From an uncultured Candidatus Melainabacteria bacterium (lineage in GTDB: Bacteria; Cyanobacteriota; Vampirovibrionia; Gastranaerophilales; Gastranaerophilaceae), in contig CAKUTH010000006.1 in assembly GCA_934691935.1 (NCBI GenBank), positions 1 to 22,686 on the forward strand: DNA of 22,686 bases. Direction: 5' to 3'. Every line of letters starts with the position of its first letter. Positions within the stretch are counted from its first letter, which is position 1. The position numbers and the translations under genes were made by a program. Positions 14,028 through 22,465 of this stretch are shown piece after piece. Below the pieces are notes generated by a model. That model was given only the letters and a program-made list of their open reading frames with translations, was not told the origin of the DNA and searched no databases.

Positions 14028-14088
14028 ACCCTCCCTAGATAGGGAGGGTAGGGGGTGGTTTGAGATCTTTCGCTTCGCTCAAGATGAC
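14028..14088. repeat. Two adjacent palindromic repeats upstream of rsmI
   Basis: The first is a perfect 10-bp hairpin ACCCTCCCTA-ga-TAGGGAGGGT (14028-14049). The second (about 14062-14088) is GATCTTTCGCTTCGCTCAAGATGAC, written as arms GATCTT and AAGATg around TCGCTTCGCTC; it is a relative of the common TTCGCTTCGCTCAGAATGAC repeat. The second unit supplies the -35 box of the rsmI promoter. Confidence 0.75.
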
Positions 14089-14113
14089 AAATCTTACATG
14101 TTTCCTATATAAT
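14084..14113 (+). promoter_or_regulatory. rsmI promoter formed partly by a repeat
   Basis: ATGACA (14084-14089, one mismatch to consensus), 18-nt spacer and perfect TATAAT (14108-14113), 9 nt before ATG 14123. No ribosome site is seen between them. Confidence 0.55.
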
Positions 14114-14122
14114 ATGATTATT

Positions 14123-14929
14123 ATGAAAGAATATGATTTTTACATAGTTCCGACACCTATCGGAAATCTCGGCGATATAACCAACAGGGCCCTTGAGGTT
14201 TTGAGGTTCGTTGATATTATTGCCTGTGAAGATATTAGAGTTACTCAAAAACTTCTCAATCATTTTGAGATTAAGACGAAATGTGTTTCTTATCACAAAT
14301 TTAACGAAAAAGAACGCGTAAATTATTTTTTAAACATTTTAAATGAAGGTAAAAAAATTGCGCTTGTATCCGATGCTGGAACTCCGTTATTTTGCGACCC
14401 TGGAGCGGTAATTGTTGATGAGCTGAGAAAAAATGGGTTTTCCGTAACTTCGCTTGCTGGTGCAAATGCTGTTGTTACATTTTTATCACAAGTTCCAAGA
14501 CTTGATGAGGACTTTGTTTTTGTGGGATTTTTACCTAGAACAAAACAACAACTTGAAAATTTGTTAAGCAAATATAAATCAACCGACATGGTTTTTTATG
14601 ATTCTCCAAATAGGCTTTTGAACACGCTTGAAACAATCCATGCCTGTCGCCAAAACTCGCGTGTTGCAATAGGTCGCGAACTTACAAAAGTTTTTGAAGA
14701 AATTATTATTGACGACACAAAAAACGTCTTGCAACACTTTCAAACCAGTACCTTAAAAGGCGAAATCGTAGGACTTGTTTTCAGAGAACAAACAACTGAC
14801 ACTGTTGATTTTTCTGACAAAATTGAATTATTAAAAGCCAAAGGCTTTAAAGCAAAAGAGATTTCAACTATTTTAGCAGAACTTTTTAATGCGAATAAAA
14901 ACGATATTTACAAACAATGTATAAAATAG
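14123..14929 (+). CDS. rsmI: 16S rRNA 2'-O-ribose C1402 methyltransferase
   Basis: The 268-aa protein carries the RsmI signature from its first residues: YIVPTPIGNLGDITNRALEVL, ACEDIRVTQKLLNHF, then LVSDAGTPLFCDPG and FVGFLPR. It belongs to the tetrapyrrole-methylase fold and transfers a methyl group from S-adenosylmethionine to the ribose of cytidine 1402 in the ribosomal decoding centre. Length is normal, with a C-terminal helical region (LLKAKGFKAKEISTILAELF) of the usual kind. ATG 14123 gives the canonical N-terminus; ATG 14114 is only three codons earlier. It is monocistronic as far as can be seen, with a separate promoter for bamA downstream. Confidence 0.95.
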   Translation: MKEYDFYIVPTPIGNLGDITNRALEVLRFVDIIACEDIRVTQKLLNHFEIKTKCVSYHKFNEKERVNYFLNILNEGKKIALVSDAGTPLFCDPGAVIVDELRKNGFSVTSLAGANAVVTFLSQVPRLDEDFVFVGFLPRTKQQLENLLSKYKSTDMVFYDSPNRLLNTLETIHACRQNSRVAIGRELTKVFEEIIIDDTKNVLQHFQTSTLKGEIVGLVFREQTTDTVDFSDKIELLKAKGFKAKEISTILAELFNANKNDIYKQCIK

Positions 14930-14940
14930 TGTAAATAGTT

Positions 14941-14969
14941 TAGCCAAAATTTATAATTTATGATATAAT
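14941..14969 (+). promoter_or_regulatory. Promoter of the bamA-ompH-udp operon
   Basis: TAGCCA (14941-14946), 17-nt spacer and perfect TATAAT (14964-14969), leaving a leader of about 32 nt with AAGG ahead of the TTG start. Confidence 0.55.
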
Positions 14970-15007
14970 ATTTTTAGGATAGTAGAAGTTTTTAAGGTAG
15001 AGATTTT

Positions 15008-16960
15008 TTGCTTAAGAAAAAACATATTGTTTCAATAGCCATGTTGTTGGCAATCATATGCCCCCTACAGGCAGGCGCTCGGGAAAATTTCTGGGGAGAT
15101 TCAGTTGATTACGAAATCCATGAGCTCCAACCACCTTCTGCTACGCAATTTAATGAAGAAACTTCTGCCCCAACAGCTTCTGCATCTGTAAGCGCAACTC
15201 AAGCTGGCACAAGAAAAATTAAAAATATTGAAATTGTAGGCAACAATATAATTGATACCTCTACTATTTTGGAACAAATGTCGATTAAGCAAGGCGACAA
15301 CTATGACCGCAGTGCCGTTCAACAAGATTTGAAAACTATTTATCATCTCGGTTATTTCACAGAAAAGATGAAAGCTATCCCTGTAAATAACTCTGATGGT
15401 ACAGTGACTTTAAAAATTGTATTGGAAGAAAATGCGCCAATCACAGATTTCACTATTGAAGGTAACACCGTTGTAAGCACTGACGAAATCCTTAACTATC
15501 TGATTCCGATGAAAGGAAAACCTCAAAACATCGGAGAAATCAACGAAGCTATCTCAAAAATTCAAGACTGCTACAGTTCAAAAGGTTATATTTTAGCAAG
15601 AATTGAATCTGTTTCTGATGACCCAGACGGTACTGTAAACATTAATATTAAAGAAGGCACAATCAACAGAATCATGATTGCGGGCAATGAAAAAACAAAA
15701 GATTACGTTATTGAACGCAACATTTTGACTGAGCCTGGAACTGTATACAATGAAAACATCATAAAAGAAGATATTGTAAGACTTTATGCGACACAGGCTT
15801 TTAAAGATGTAACCAGAGAAATTGAACCGACAGAAGAACCTGACAAATATGACGTAACAATTGAAATTGAAGAACAAAGAACAGCTACAATTTCTGTTGG
15901 TGGCGGTATTGACTCTGTTACAGGTGTATTTGGTTCTGTAGGTATCGCTGACAACAACTTCTTAGGACGTGGCGAAAGAATTTCTTTGAACGGTATCGCT
16001 GGTACTGGTGTAATCTTAAATGACGCATCAATCAAGCGTAGAATGAACATTCAAGCCGAATTGAGCTACTTCAAACCATATTTTTATAACGCAGATACTT
16101 CTTTAATGAGCAAAATATTTTATAGAGATTTTGGTTCTTACCAAGTACCGCTCGCAATTGAACGTCGTATTGGCGTTGAATCAACTATTGCTCATAGGAT
16201 GAAGTTCAACAGACACGTAACTGGAACATTGTCATTAGGAGCTGAAAACATTGATGTTTCAGAAGGCGATGGAAACAAAATTAAAGGAATGTATTCAAGA
16301 TACAATATTCCAATTTCTGAACGTGCGAAACAGTTAGAAGGCGGATTGTTCTTATCTTTAAGCCCAGCTTTGTTGTACGATACACGTGACGGTGGCACTG
16401 TTACAAGAAAAGGAACAATGGCAAGTTTAAGATTTGATGAAGAATTCGGACTTGACGGATTTGACAAAACTCACGGAAAGTTAACTGGTATGGTTAAACA
16501 ATACATACCTATCGGCAAAAAATCATCATTGTCTTTCACAGCTAAAGGTGGCGGAAAAATCCACGGTGACAATATGCCAGAAGTTATGGCATATCGTTTA
16601 GGCGGACCTTATACTATTAGAGGTTTCAAAATGAGCGGAGTTGGTACAGGTGATGCGTTCATTATGGGTAGTGCAGAATTTGCGACTCCAATTCCATTCT
16701 TAGATAGAACTAGAATAAGTTTCTTAAACAACTTGAGATTTACAGCTTGGGTTGATGCAGGTAAGGTATTTGGTCCAACAATCACAAATCAAATATATGA
16801 CAGACCACTCTATGCAGTATCTGCTGGTATCGGTTTAAAACTTTATGTACCAGGAATGGGACCTTTGTCTATCGACTACGGTATTCCACTCACCAACCCT
16901 GGGGACAATGGCAACAAAAATGGATACTTTACATTTGGTGTTGGCGATATAATGTATTAA
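15008..16960 (+). CDS. bamA: Outer-membrane protein assembly factor BamA (Omp85)
   Basis: The 650-aa protein has a signal peptide (KKKHIVSIAMLLAIICPLQAGA), a Thr/Ser/Ala-rich linker to about residue 68, and then three POTRA-like repeats beginning at IKNIEIVGN, ITDFTIEGN and INRIMIAGN. The barrel starts near TATISVGGGIDS. It contains the diagnostic loop-6 motif IRGF at 537-540 (GGPYTIRGF) and ends in an aromatic residue. BamA folds beta-barrel proteins into the outer membrane. Proteobacterial BamA has five POTRAs; three is the cyanobacterial count and supports that lineage. The start is TTG 15008: it alone gives the Lys-rich signal peptide, and the first in-frame ATG would cut into its hydrophobic core. 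The ompH gene follows after 29 nt. Confidence 0.94.
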   Translation: MLKKKHIVSIAMLLAIICPLQAGARENFWGDSVDYEIHELQPPSATQFNEETSAPTASASVSATQAGTRKIKNIEIVGNNIIDTSTILEQMSIKQGDNYDRSAVQQDLKTIYHLGYFTEKMKAIPVNNSDGTVTLKIVLEENAPITDFTIEGNTVVSTDEILNYLIPMKGKPQNIGEINEAISKIQDCYSSKGYILARIESVSDDPDGTVNINIKEGTINRIMIAGNEKTKDYVIERNILTEPGTVYNENIIKEDIVRLYATQAFKDVTREIEPTEEPDKYDVTIEIEEQRTATISVGGGIDSVTGVFGSVGIADNNFLGRGERISLNGIAGTGVILNDASIKRRMNIQAELSYFKPYFYNADTSLMSKIFYRDFGSYQVPLAIERRIGVESTIAHRMKFNRHVTGTLSLGAENIDVSEGDGNKIKGMYSRYNIPISERAKQLEGGLFLSLSPALLYDTRDGGTVTRKGTMASLRFDEEFGLDGFDKTHGKLTGMVKQYIPIGKKSSLSFTAKGGGKIHGDNMPEVMAYRLGGPYTIRGFKMSGVGTGDAFIMGSAEFATPIPFLDRTRISFLNNLRFTAWVDAGKVFGPTITNQIYDRPLYAVSAGIGLKLYVPGMGPLSIDYGIPLTNPGDNGNKNGYFTFGVGDIMY

Positions 16961-16989
16961 CAAAATATAAATATATATGGAGGTATTAT

Positions 16990-17442
16990 ATGAAAAATTT
17001 TAAATTAACAGCTTTATTGCTTGGGGCAGGTTTGTTATTCGGATTACAAGCTCACGCATCAGGAATTGGTTACATCAATTACGGAAAAGTTCAAGACAAT
17101 TTCCCATTTGCACAACAAGCTATTAAAGAAATTGATTCAAAAGCTCTTGAAATGCAACAATTCATGGTTGACAAAGAAAAACAATACAAAAACCTTGATA
17201 CACCTTTAAAAAAACAAAATTTTGAAGAACAAACAGCCCGTGAATATAAGTTAAAAGAAGATGCTTTTATGAAATTAAGAGCAACTAAAGAAGAACAAGT
17301 TTATAACAAAATTCAATCAGCAACCAGACAAGTTCTTGTTGAGCAAAAACTTGATGCAATACTAGATTACAGAGTAATTTTTGTAGGTGGCGTTGATATT
17401 TCTGACTTAGTAATACAAAAATTAAAAAGCGGACAATTCTAA
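16990..17442 (+). CDS. skp: Periplasmic chaperone Skp/OmpH family
   Basis: The 150-aa protein has a signal peptide (MKNFKLTALLLGAGLLFGLQAHA) and then SGIGYINYGKVQDNFPFAQQ, the conserved Skp N-terminal strand and start of the long helical arm. The middle (residues 45-115) is a charged coiled coil, and the end returns to strand (DAILDYRVIFVGGVDISDLV) to complete the trimer body. Skp-type trimers hold unfolded outer-membrane proteins and deliver them to BamA, which is encoded just upstream. GGAGG stands 7 nt before ATG. Length is near the lower limit of the family. Confidence 0.92.
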   Translation: MKNFKLTALLLGAGLLFGLQAHASGIGYINYGKVQDNFPFAQQAIKEIDSKALEMQQFMVDKEKQYKNLDTPLKKQNFEEQTAREYKLKEDAFMKLRATKEEQVYNKIQSATRQVLVEQKLDAILDYRVIFVGGVDISDLVIQKLKSGQF

Positions 17443-17463
17443 CAAGCCGAGCAAAGCCCACAA

Positions 17464-17532
17464 AAATTGCAGAGCAATTTGAGAGGCGAGCTTGCGTTGT
17501 GCAAGACCGCGTTCTTGGACACAAACGCAAGC
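17464..17532 (+). other. Two hairpins in the ompH-udp spacer
   Basis: The first is perfect: AAATTGC-aga-GCAATTT (17464-17480). The second is longer: GCTTGCGTTGTG (17490-17501) pairs with CACaAACGCAAGC (17520-17532) with one bulge, and an inner CAAGA/TCTTG pair extends it to about 17 bp. No U-tract follows either, so they are not ordinary terminators. They could protect the upstream bamA-ompH message or lower expression of udp. The segment just after them resembles the start of the 53-bp repeat at 937. Confidence 0.65.
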
Positions 17533-17573
17533 GGTAGCGTTTAATGCGAGGCGCAATAAACAGTGGAGATTTA

Positions 17574-18335
17574 ATGAAATATTCAGAAAACGGTGAACAA
17601 TACCACATCGGGCTAAGAAGTGGCGATGTTGGCAAATATGTTATTCTTCCAGGCGACCCAAAACGATGTGAAAAAATCGCACAATATTTTGACGAGCCAA
17701 AACTTGTTGGTGACAGACGAGAATTTGTAACTTATACAGGTTACTTAGACGGCGAAAAAGTCAGCGTAACCTCAACAGGTATTGGTGGAGCATCAGCATC
17801 TATTGCGTTGGAAGAACTTGTAAAAATCGGAGCAGAAAAATTTATCCGTGTTGGAACTTGTGGCGGGATTGACACCGACGTAAAAGGTGGCGACATCGTT
17901 ATTGCTACAGGAGCAATAAGAATGGAAGGAACTTCTAAAGAATATGCGCCAATAGAATTCCCTGCTATCGCAGATCTTGACATGACAAACGCTTTAGTAC
18001 AATCAGCAAAAAATCTTGGTTATACTTTCCATACTGGAGTTGTTCAATGCAAAGACGCATTTTATGGGCAACACAGTCCTGAGCTCATGCCTGTAAGCTA
18101 TGAACTTCTCAACAAATGGGAAGCGTGGAAAAGAATGGGTTGCAAGGCTTCAGAAATGGAATCCGCGGCATTGTTTATCGTTGGTAGTTTTTTGAGAGTA
18201 AAAGTCGGCTCGGTATTCTTGACTGTTGCAAATCAAGAAAGAGAAAAACTGGGACTTGAAAACCCTGTTGTTCACGATACTGAAAAGGCTATTAAAACAG
18301 CGATAGAAGCTATTAAAATTCTTATCAAGGAGTAA
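17574..18335 (+). CDS. udp: Uridine phosphorylase
   Basis: The 253-aa protein aligns along its length with E. coli Udp. Shared landmarks are YHIGLRSGDVG, VILPGDPKRCEKIA (phosphate Gly/Arg), DRREF, TSTGIGGASASIALEEL, FIRVGTCGG (Arg and Thr at the phosphate and ribose site) and EMESAALF (194-201; Glu and Met at the ribose). It splits uridine with phosphate to uracil and ribose-1-phosphate. The Phe-Gln-Arg base-binding part is less clear, so a related nucleoside phosphorylase specificity is possible. ATG 17574 is preached by TGGAGA; the upstream ATG at 17544 would begin in the repeat-like spacer. It is followed after 3 nt by the unknown 492-aa gene. Confidence 0.9.
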   Translation: MKYSENGEQYHIGLRSGDVGKYVILPGDPKRCEKIAQYFDEPKLVGDRREFVTYTGYLDGEKVSVTSTGIGGASASIALEELVKIGAEKFIRVGTCGGIDTDVKGGDIVIATGAIRMEGTSKEYAPIEFPAIADLDMTNALVQSAKNLGYTFHTGVVQCKDAFYGQHSPELMPVSYELLNKWEAWKRMGCKASEMESAALFIVGSFLRVKVGSVFLTVANQEREKLGLENPVVHDTEKAIKTAIEAIKILIKE

Positions 18336-18338
18336 TTT

Positions 18339-19817
18339 ATGTTCAATAAAAAAATGCAGTATGTAATAAAAACATGTTCCAGCGAAAACATGCAAGAACT
18401 CCAAAACCTCTTGAACGAAATGTCTATGAATGGTTGGGAGTTATACAGCATGCAAGAAACTGAAAATGACGACGGGCAACTACTTTGCCACTGCATTTTT
18501 ATGAAAGAAGCCGATATTTCAGAACAAGAAACAAATTCAGATGTGATAAATATTTCATCTTTTAAAAGTCAGATGGAAAAAATGCTTTCTCCAGAGCAAT
18601 CTCCATACGAAATTTGTCTTGAAATTCAGGAAAAAATCCGTAGCCAAAAATCAAAAATTGCAAAAATCAAAAAAGAATTGGAAGGCGAATCTCCAGCATC
18701 TGTTACGAGAAAAAAACTTAATGACAAGATTTCAGCTGGCATAAAAGAACTTGATGAACTCAAAATCAAGTTGGCGCAATCTACTTCACCTGACGCAATG
18801 TTTTCAAAACTAAAAGAAGAAAAACTGTCAATTTGCTTGAGTGAAGAAATTTTAAGCGCACTCGACCCTGAACAAGAAATTTTAGAAGAAACACTTATCG
18901 CAGAAACAGTCAAATCAAGACTCAAATTGACTGAAAATTTGGGTTACGTAATTCCAAAAATTATGTTTAAAGACGATGAAAACCTAAACCCTTATGAATT
19001 CAGTATAAGAATTCGCGGAATTGATGTATTCAAAGCATTAGTTTACCCAAAATTTTTAATGTTCTTTGATGACGAATTGCATTTGGAAAAGAAAATAAAA
19101 AATTCTGTTACCGATACAGATAAAATTACTGGCAAAAAAATTGTTTGGATAGAAAAAGATAAAGCTAAAGATTTTTGGCAAAAAGGCATGTCACCAGCAG
19201 AATTTATTGCACGTGCACTTGAATTTTGCGCAGTAAAATATGTTGAAGATCTGTTTGATTATGAAGAATTAGACAAATATATTGACGTTGTAAGTCGCAA
19301 GAATGAATACTTAGTTGAAAATATCATACCAGACGTTTTGTCGTTATCTGATTTAAAATTTATACTAACCAGTTTGATTAGAGAAAATATCTCAATTAAA
19401 GACATTACCTATATTTTTGAAAAAATAAATGATTATGTTGAAGATTGCACAAAATCTGATTTAATAAAGAAAATCAGGTTAGCTATTTCTCGTCAAATTT
19501 GTCAAAACAATATGGATGAAAATGGCACTATTACAGCATTTGAGATTTCTGAAAAAACTTTAGACAAATTTTTACCTAGTTTTGAAGAAGATGAAGATTC
19601 TATTATTAGAATTGACGCTGGTTTTGCCGAAAATTTGGCTGAAAAATTGAATAAAAAAATCAAACAGCTACAAATCCAAAAGCCAAAACTTGTTGTCCCA
19701 TTAGAATTAAGGCACTTAATGTTCACTCTTTTAAGTAGCTATATGAACGACATCACGGTACTTTCTCGCGAAGAAATCGGTTGCAACGCAAACCTAGAAA
19801 TCATCGCAGAAATTTAG
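18339..19817 (+). CDS. Unknown 492-aa coiled-coil protein, DUF4177-like N-terminus
   Basis: Translation is coupled to udp: AAGGAG overlaps the end of udp, and the ATG is 3 nt past its stop. Residues about 6-55 (MQYVIKTCSSENMQELQNLL, then NGWELYSMQETE) resemble the short DUF4177 domain, with its central Gly-Trp-Glu. Residues about 85-160 form a Lys/Glu coiled coil. The C-terminal 300 residues are mixed helix and strand and rich in Lys, Glu and Ile, with no membrane segment and no catalytic motif that I recognise; the part around residues 215-300 includes FSIRIRGIDVFKALVYPKF and VEDLFDYEELDKYID. It is probably cytoplasmic. I do not recognise the main domain. A terminator follows 44 nt after the stop and ends the operon. 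Confidence 0.75.
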   Translation: MFNKKMQYVIKTCSSENMQELQNLLNEMSMNGWELYSMQETENDDGQLLCHCIFMKEADISEQETNSDVINISSFKSQMEKMLSPEQSPYEICLEIQEKIRSQKSKIAKIKKELEGESPASVTRKKLNDKISAGIKELDELKIKLAQSTSPDAMFSKLKEEKLSICLSEEILSALDPEQEILEETLIAETVKSRLKLTENLGYVIPKIMFKDDENLNPYEFSIRIRGIDVFKALVYPKFLMFFDDELHLEKKIKNSVTDTDKITGKKIVWIEKDKAKDFWQKGMSPAEFIARALEFCAVKYVEDLFDYEELDKYIDVVSRKNEYLVENIIPDVLSLSDLKFILTSLIRENISIKDITYIFEKINDYVEDCTKSDLIKKIRLAISRQICQNNMDENGTITAFEISEKTLDKFLPSFEEDEDSIIRIDAGFAENLAEKLNKKIKQLQIQKPKLVVPLELRHLMFTLLSSYMNDITVLSREEIGCNANLEIIAEI

Positions 19818-19861
19818 GATGACATTACGTAATTTCTTACTAATATATTTATTACTAACTT

Positions 19862-19896
19862 AAAGACCTTAGTATCTTTTTCCGATACGGTCTTTT
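19862..19896 (+). terminator. Terminator of the bamA-ompH-udp operon
   Basis: AAAGACC (19862-19868) pairs with GGTCTTT (19889-19895); inner arms GTATC/GATAC extend the stem past a TTA bulge, with a 7-nt loop. The T-run (TTTT) is short. Confidence 0.65.
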
Positions 19897-19928
19897 CACG
19901 TTTCACTTCTCACTTTTTACACAAGACA

Positions 19929-19950
19929 ACGATTTATCGTCTTAACATCT
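19929..19950. repeat. 22-bp repeat, second copy
   Basis: Matches 11684-11705 at 20 of 22 positions; lies 7 nt beyond the stop codon of the next minus-strand gene, the same relative place as the first copy. Confidence 0.65.
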
Positions 19951-19957
19951 TCTACCA

Positions 19958-20716
19958 CTACACTTCATCCCTGTGCGTTCCAACTTCATAACCTGGAACA
20001 CATAAGAACGCTGGTACAACTCTTTGTATAAATGATGCGCCTTTTGACTTTTCAGCCATTAGAGAAACCGCCATGCCAACATCATCTACGTGAGGGCAAA
20101 AATCTGTACCCTTAATTTTTCTATCAATTTTTTTATGGAAAACTTTTTCGTTTAACAAGTTTGAAACTCTGTTGCCAGCTACAATTCCCGCACCAAGAGC
20201 AAAAATTGTAGCAAATGAGAATGGTAATGCTTTTAATGCGCTATTAAAACCTTTTGTATATTTCCCTGTTTCTTTAATTTGTGGAATTACAGACATGATA
20301 GAAGGTTTAAATTTTTTATATAATCTTGAAATTGCACCAACACAAGCAATAGGAACAGCAACATTGCCAAGTAATTGGTTAACTGTTTCTCTCAATTTTG
20401 ATTTTCTGTATTTCTTGTCATCAAAGAGAAGTCCGCCAACCAAACCGCCCGCAACTGAAGCAGATGCGAGTTCCAAAATTTCTTTTTCTTCAAGTTCAAC
20501 CAATTTTCTATTCGGTTTAGTTTTATCATAAAGTCTAAAAACTGCCCAATCTTTTATCGGAGTCTTTCTAATAACTGATGGAGATAGTGAAAAACCTTGA
20601 CGTTTTGCAACATGAGCCAAGGCAACACCCGTCGCAACTGCAGTTGTTGCGAGTACTCCTGCCTTTAATTTTAGGTCATTTCTTCTATCGGTATTATTAA
20701 TTGCATTAATAGGCAT
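19958..20716 (-). CDS. Membrane protein of unknown function
   Basis: The 252-aa protein has about four glycine/alanine-rich hydrophobic segments (near residues 18-36, 84-98, 118-132 and 168-186), separated by basic loops, and no cleavable signal peptide. A conserved-looking loop reads SPSVIRKTPIKDWAVFRLYD. The C-terminus contains Cys and His residues (FCPHVDD) but no known motif. I do not recognise a family. AAGG lies 8 nt before ATG 20716 and TATAAT is at 20738-20743 on the minus strand, so it has its own promoter. It is divergent from the 525-aa membrane protein across a 168-nt spacer, suggesting related roles or shared control. Confidence 0.75.
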   Translation of the reverse strand: MPINAINNTDRRNDLKLKAGVLATTAVATGVALAHVAKRQGFSLSPSVIRKTPIKDWAVFRLYDKTKPNRKLVELEEKEILELASASVAGGLVGGLLFDDKKYRKSKLRETVNQLLGNVAVPIACVGAISRLYKKFKPSIMSVIPQIKETGKYTKGFNSALKALPFSFATIFALGAGIVAGNRVSNLLNEKVFHKKIDRKIKGTDFCPHVDDVGMAVSLMAEKSKGASFIQRVVPAFLCVPGYEVGTHRDEV

Positions 20717-20884
20717 AAGTTTTTACCTTCTACTTATATTATAACCCAAAAACCGTAAATAAAAAAAATTGCTAGTTTTTACTAACTTTTTTAACAAAAC
20801 TTAGTGTAACAAAATCTTAATCATTTTCATTTTATCCGCAAAAAAAAACTTTCACTAGCATTTATATGCTCAAGGTAGATTGTA

Positions 20885-22462
20885 ATGAGTATTAACGTAA
20901 CCCCAAATCAAACATTAAAGAATTTTTCATACGGCCGTAAATTCGTAAGAGGACTAGCGAGCCGTTCTCTTGCACCAGTAATCCTTTTGGAAGCCTTTGT
21001 TGAAGGCGGTAGAACATATCAAGCCTACAAAAGAGGCGGATACACTGAAGCCAGAGAACGTTTGACAGAAGAAATGATTGGTGCAGCTTTTTGGTTTAGT
21101 GGCGTTCCATTATTTAACAGTCTTATCGATAAATATGTAGGCAAAAAGATTTTTAAACTTCCTGAAACAGACTTTGTTACAGGCAAAGATAATTTAAGAA
21201 ATCCTGTCGCAAATTATATTGCTAAATTTAAAAACCAATTGAAAACTAGTCCTGAAAAAGCTGAAAAAATGATTGCTAAATACAAATTTGGCAAAGTTTT
21301 AACAAGTATTATTCTTGCAAACTGCCTTGTAGGACTTGCTTTACCAAAAATTAACCAAGCAATTACAAAACATATACTTAAAAAGAAAACACAAGAACCA
21401 CAAACAGAAAACAAAAACCAATCACAAAATGATACATCAAAAACCGAACAGTATACAATGGATAAGTTTATCAACAAAGATAAGAAAGATGTAACATTTG
21501 GAATGGCGCCACAGACATTAATGTCGCTTGCTTATAACTTTGAAAACAATCCAAAATACGGTTTGCTTTCAACCGACCTTGGCGTATGGGTAGGCAGAGG
21601 TGCTTGTGCAAGAAACAAATACGAAAGAACCGAAGTTCTTTTCCGTGATATATCATCAAGTTACTTCTACATGTTCAACATGCCTGTCATCGCATTTTTA
21701 TTAAACAAACTTCAAGATGGCAACGGCAACAGACTTGATCCTGTTGGTGCAAAACAAGTAACAGATCATATGAACGAAGTCTTGAAAGCAAATGGTGGCA
21801 AGATGTCAACTGGCGCATTTGAAGAATTTGTTCTCGGCAAAAACGCTAACAAAGCCTTTATCACACCTTCAATCCTTGAAGAATTAGACAAAAATAAAGG
21901 TGTAATGGAACTTGATAAATTTATTAATCTTTTGTCTGATGTAAAAGAAAAATGCCCAACAGCAAATATTGAAAAATTCAAAAAGAACGCAATCGGTATG
22001 TCTGAACTTCAACCGAAACTCGCAGGCAAAGCCGTAATTTCCAAGAAACAAATATTTGACGTATTTACAGATGGCGCAATAAACATGCCAGAATTTTTGA
22101 AAAACGTATTTAGATGTTCAACTTCTGACCAAAATTTATTTACTGGCAAAGTTGGAGAAGCTGTATTCGACAAAGAATTCATGTTTATATCGGAAAAAAC
22201 ATTTGTCAAAAAGCAACAAGAACTCACAGATTATGTAAAAACAATAATCAAAAAAGCTAAGAATGGCGAAGTTACAGCAGAATTGCTCAAGAAAGTTAAC
22301 CGCGAAAACTACATCAAAAACGCAGCTAACTGGGGTATCGGATTTGCAATATCAGCAGCATTCTTGTCAACATTTATTCCAAAAATTCAATACTGGATTA
22401 CAAAACAAGCGACAGGCTCAAACGCCTTCCCAGGAACAGCAGATTACTCTGACAAAAAATAG
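20885..22462 (+). CDS. Membrane protein of unknown function, 525 aa
   Basis: Hydrophobic segments lie near residues 28-40, 66-82, 138-156 and at the C-terminus (WGIGFAISAAFLSTFIP). A Gln/Asn/Lys-rich linker (about 168-192) separates the membrane-bound N-terminal part from a large soluble domain of some 280 residues, followed by the final membrane segment. The soluble part is helical and polar, with no catalytic motif I recognise. The N-terminal MSINVTPNQTLKNFSYGRKF lacks a signal peptide. AAGG stands 10 nt before the ATG. The gene ends 3 nt before the end of the convergent pseudopilin-like gene. Function is unknown; the layout suggests a structural or organising membrane protein. Confidence 0.8.
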   Translation: MSINVTPNQTLKNFSYGRKFVRGLASRSLAPVILLEAFVEGGRTYQAYKRGGYTEARERLTEEMIGAAFWFSGVPLFNSLIDKYVGKKIFKLPETDFVTGKDNLRNPVANYIAKFKNQLKTSPEKAEKMIAKYKFGKVLTSIILANCLVGLALPKINQAITKHILKKKTQEPQTENKNQSQNDTSKTEQYTMDKFINKDKKDVTFGMAPQTLMSLAYNFENNPKYGLLSTDLGVWVGRGACARNKYERTEVLFRDISSSYFYMFNMPVIAFLLNKLQDGNGNRLDPVGAKQVTDHMNEVLKANGGKMSTGAFEEFVLGKNANKAFITPSILEELDKNKGVMELDKFINLLSDVKEKCPTANIEKFKKNAIGMSELQPKLAGKAVISKKQIFDVFTDGAINMPEFLKNVFRCSTSDQNLFTGKVGEAVFDKEFMFISEKTFVKKQQELTDYVKTIIKKAKNGEVTAELLKKVNRENYIKNAANWGIGFAISAAFLSTFIPKIQYWITKQATGSNAFPGTADYSDKK

Positions 22463-22465
22463 TTT

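Noticed and set aside
20172..20531. 119-codon plus-strand open frame
   Set aside because: Antisense shadow of the 252-aa membrane protein, without start signals.
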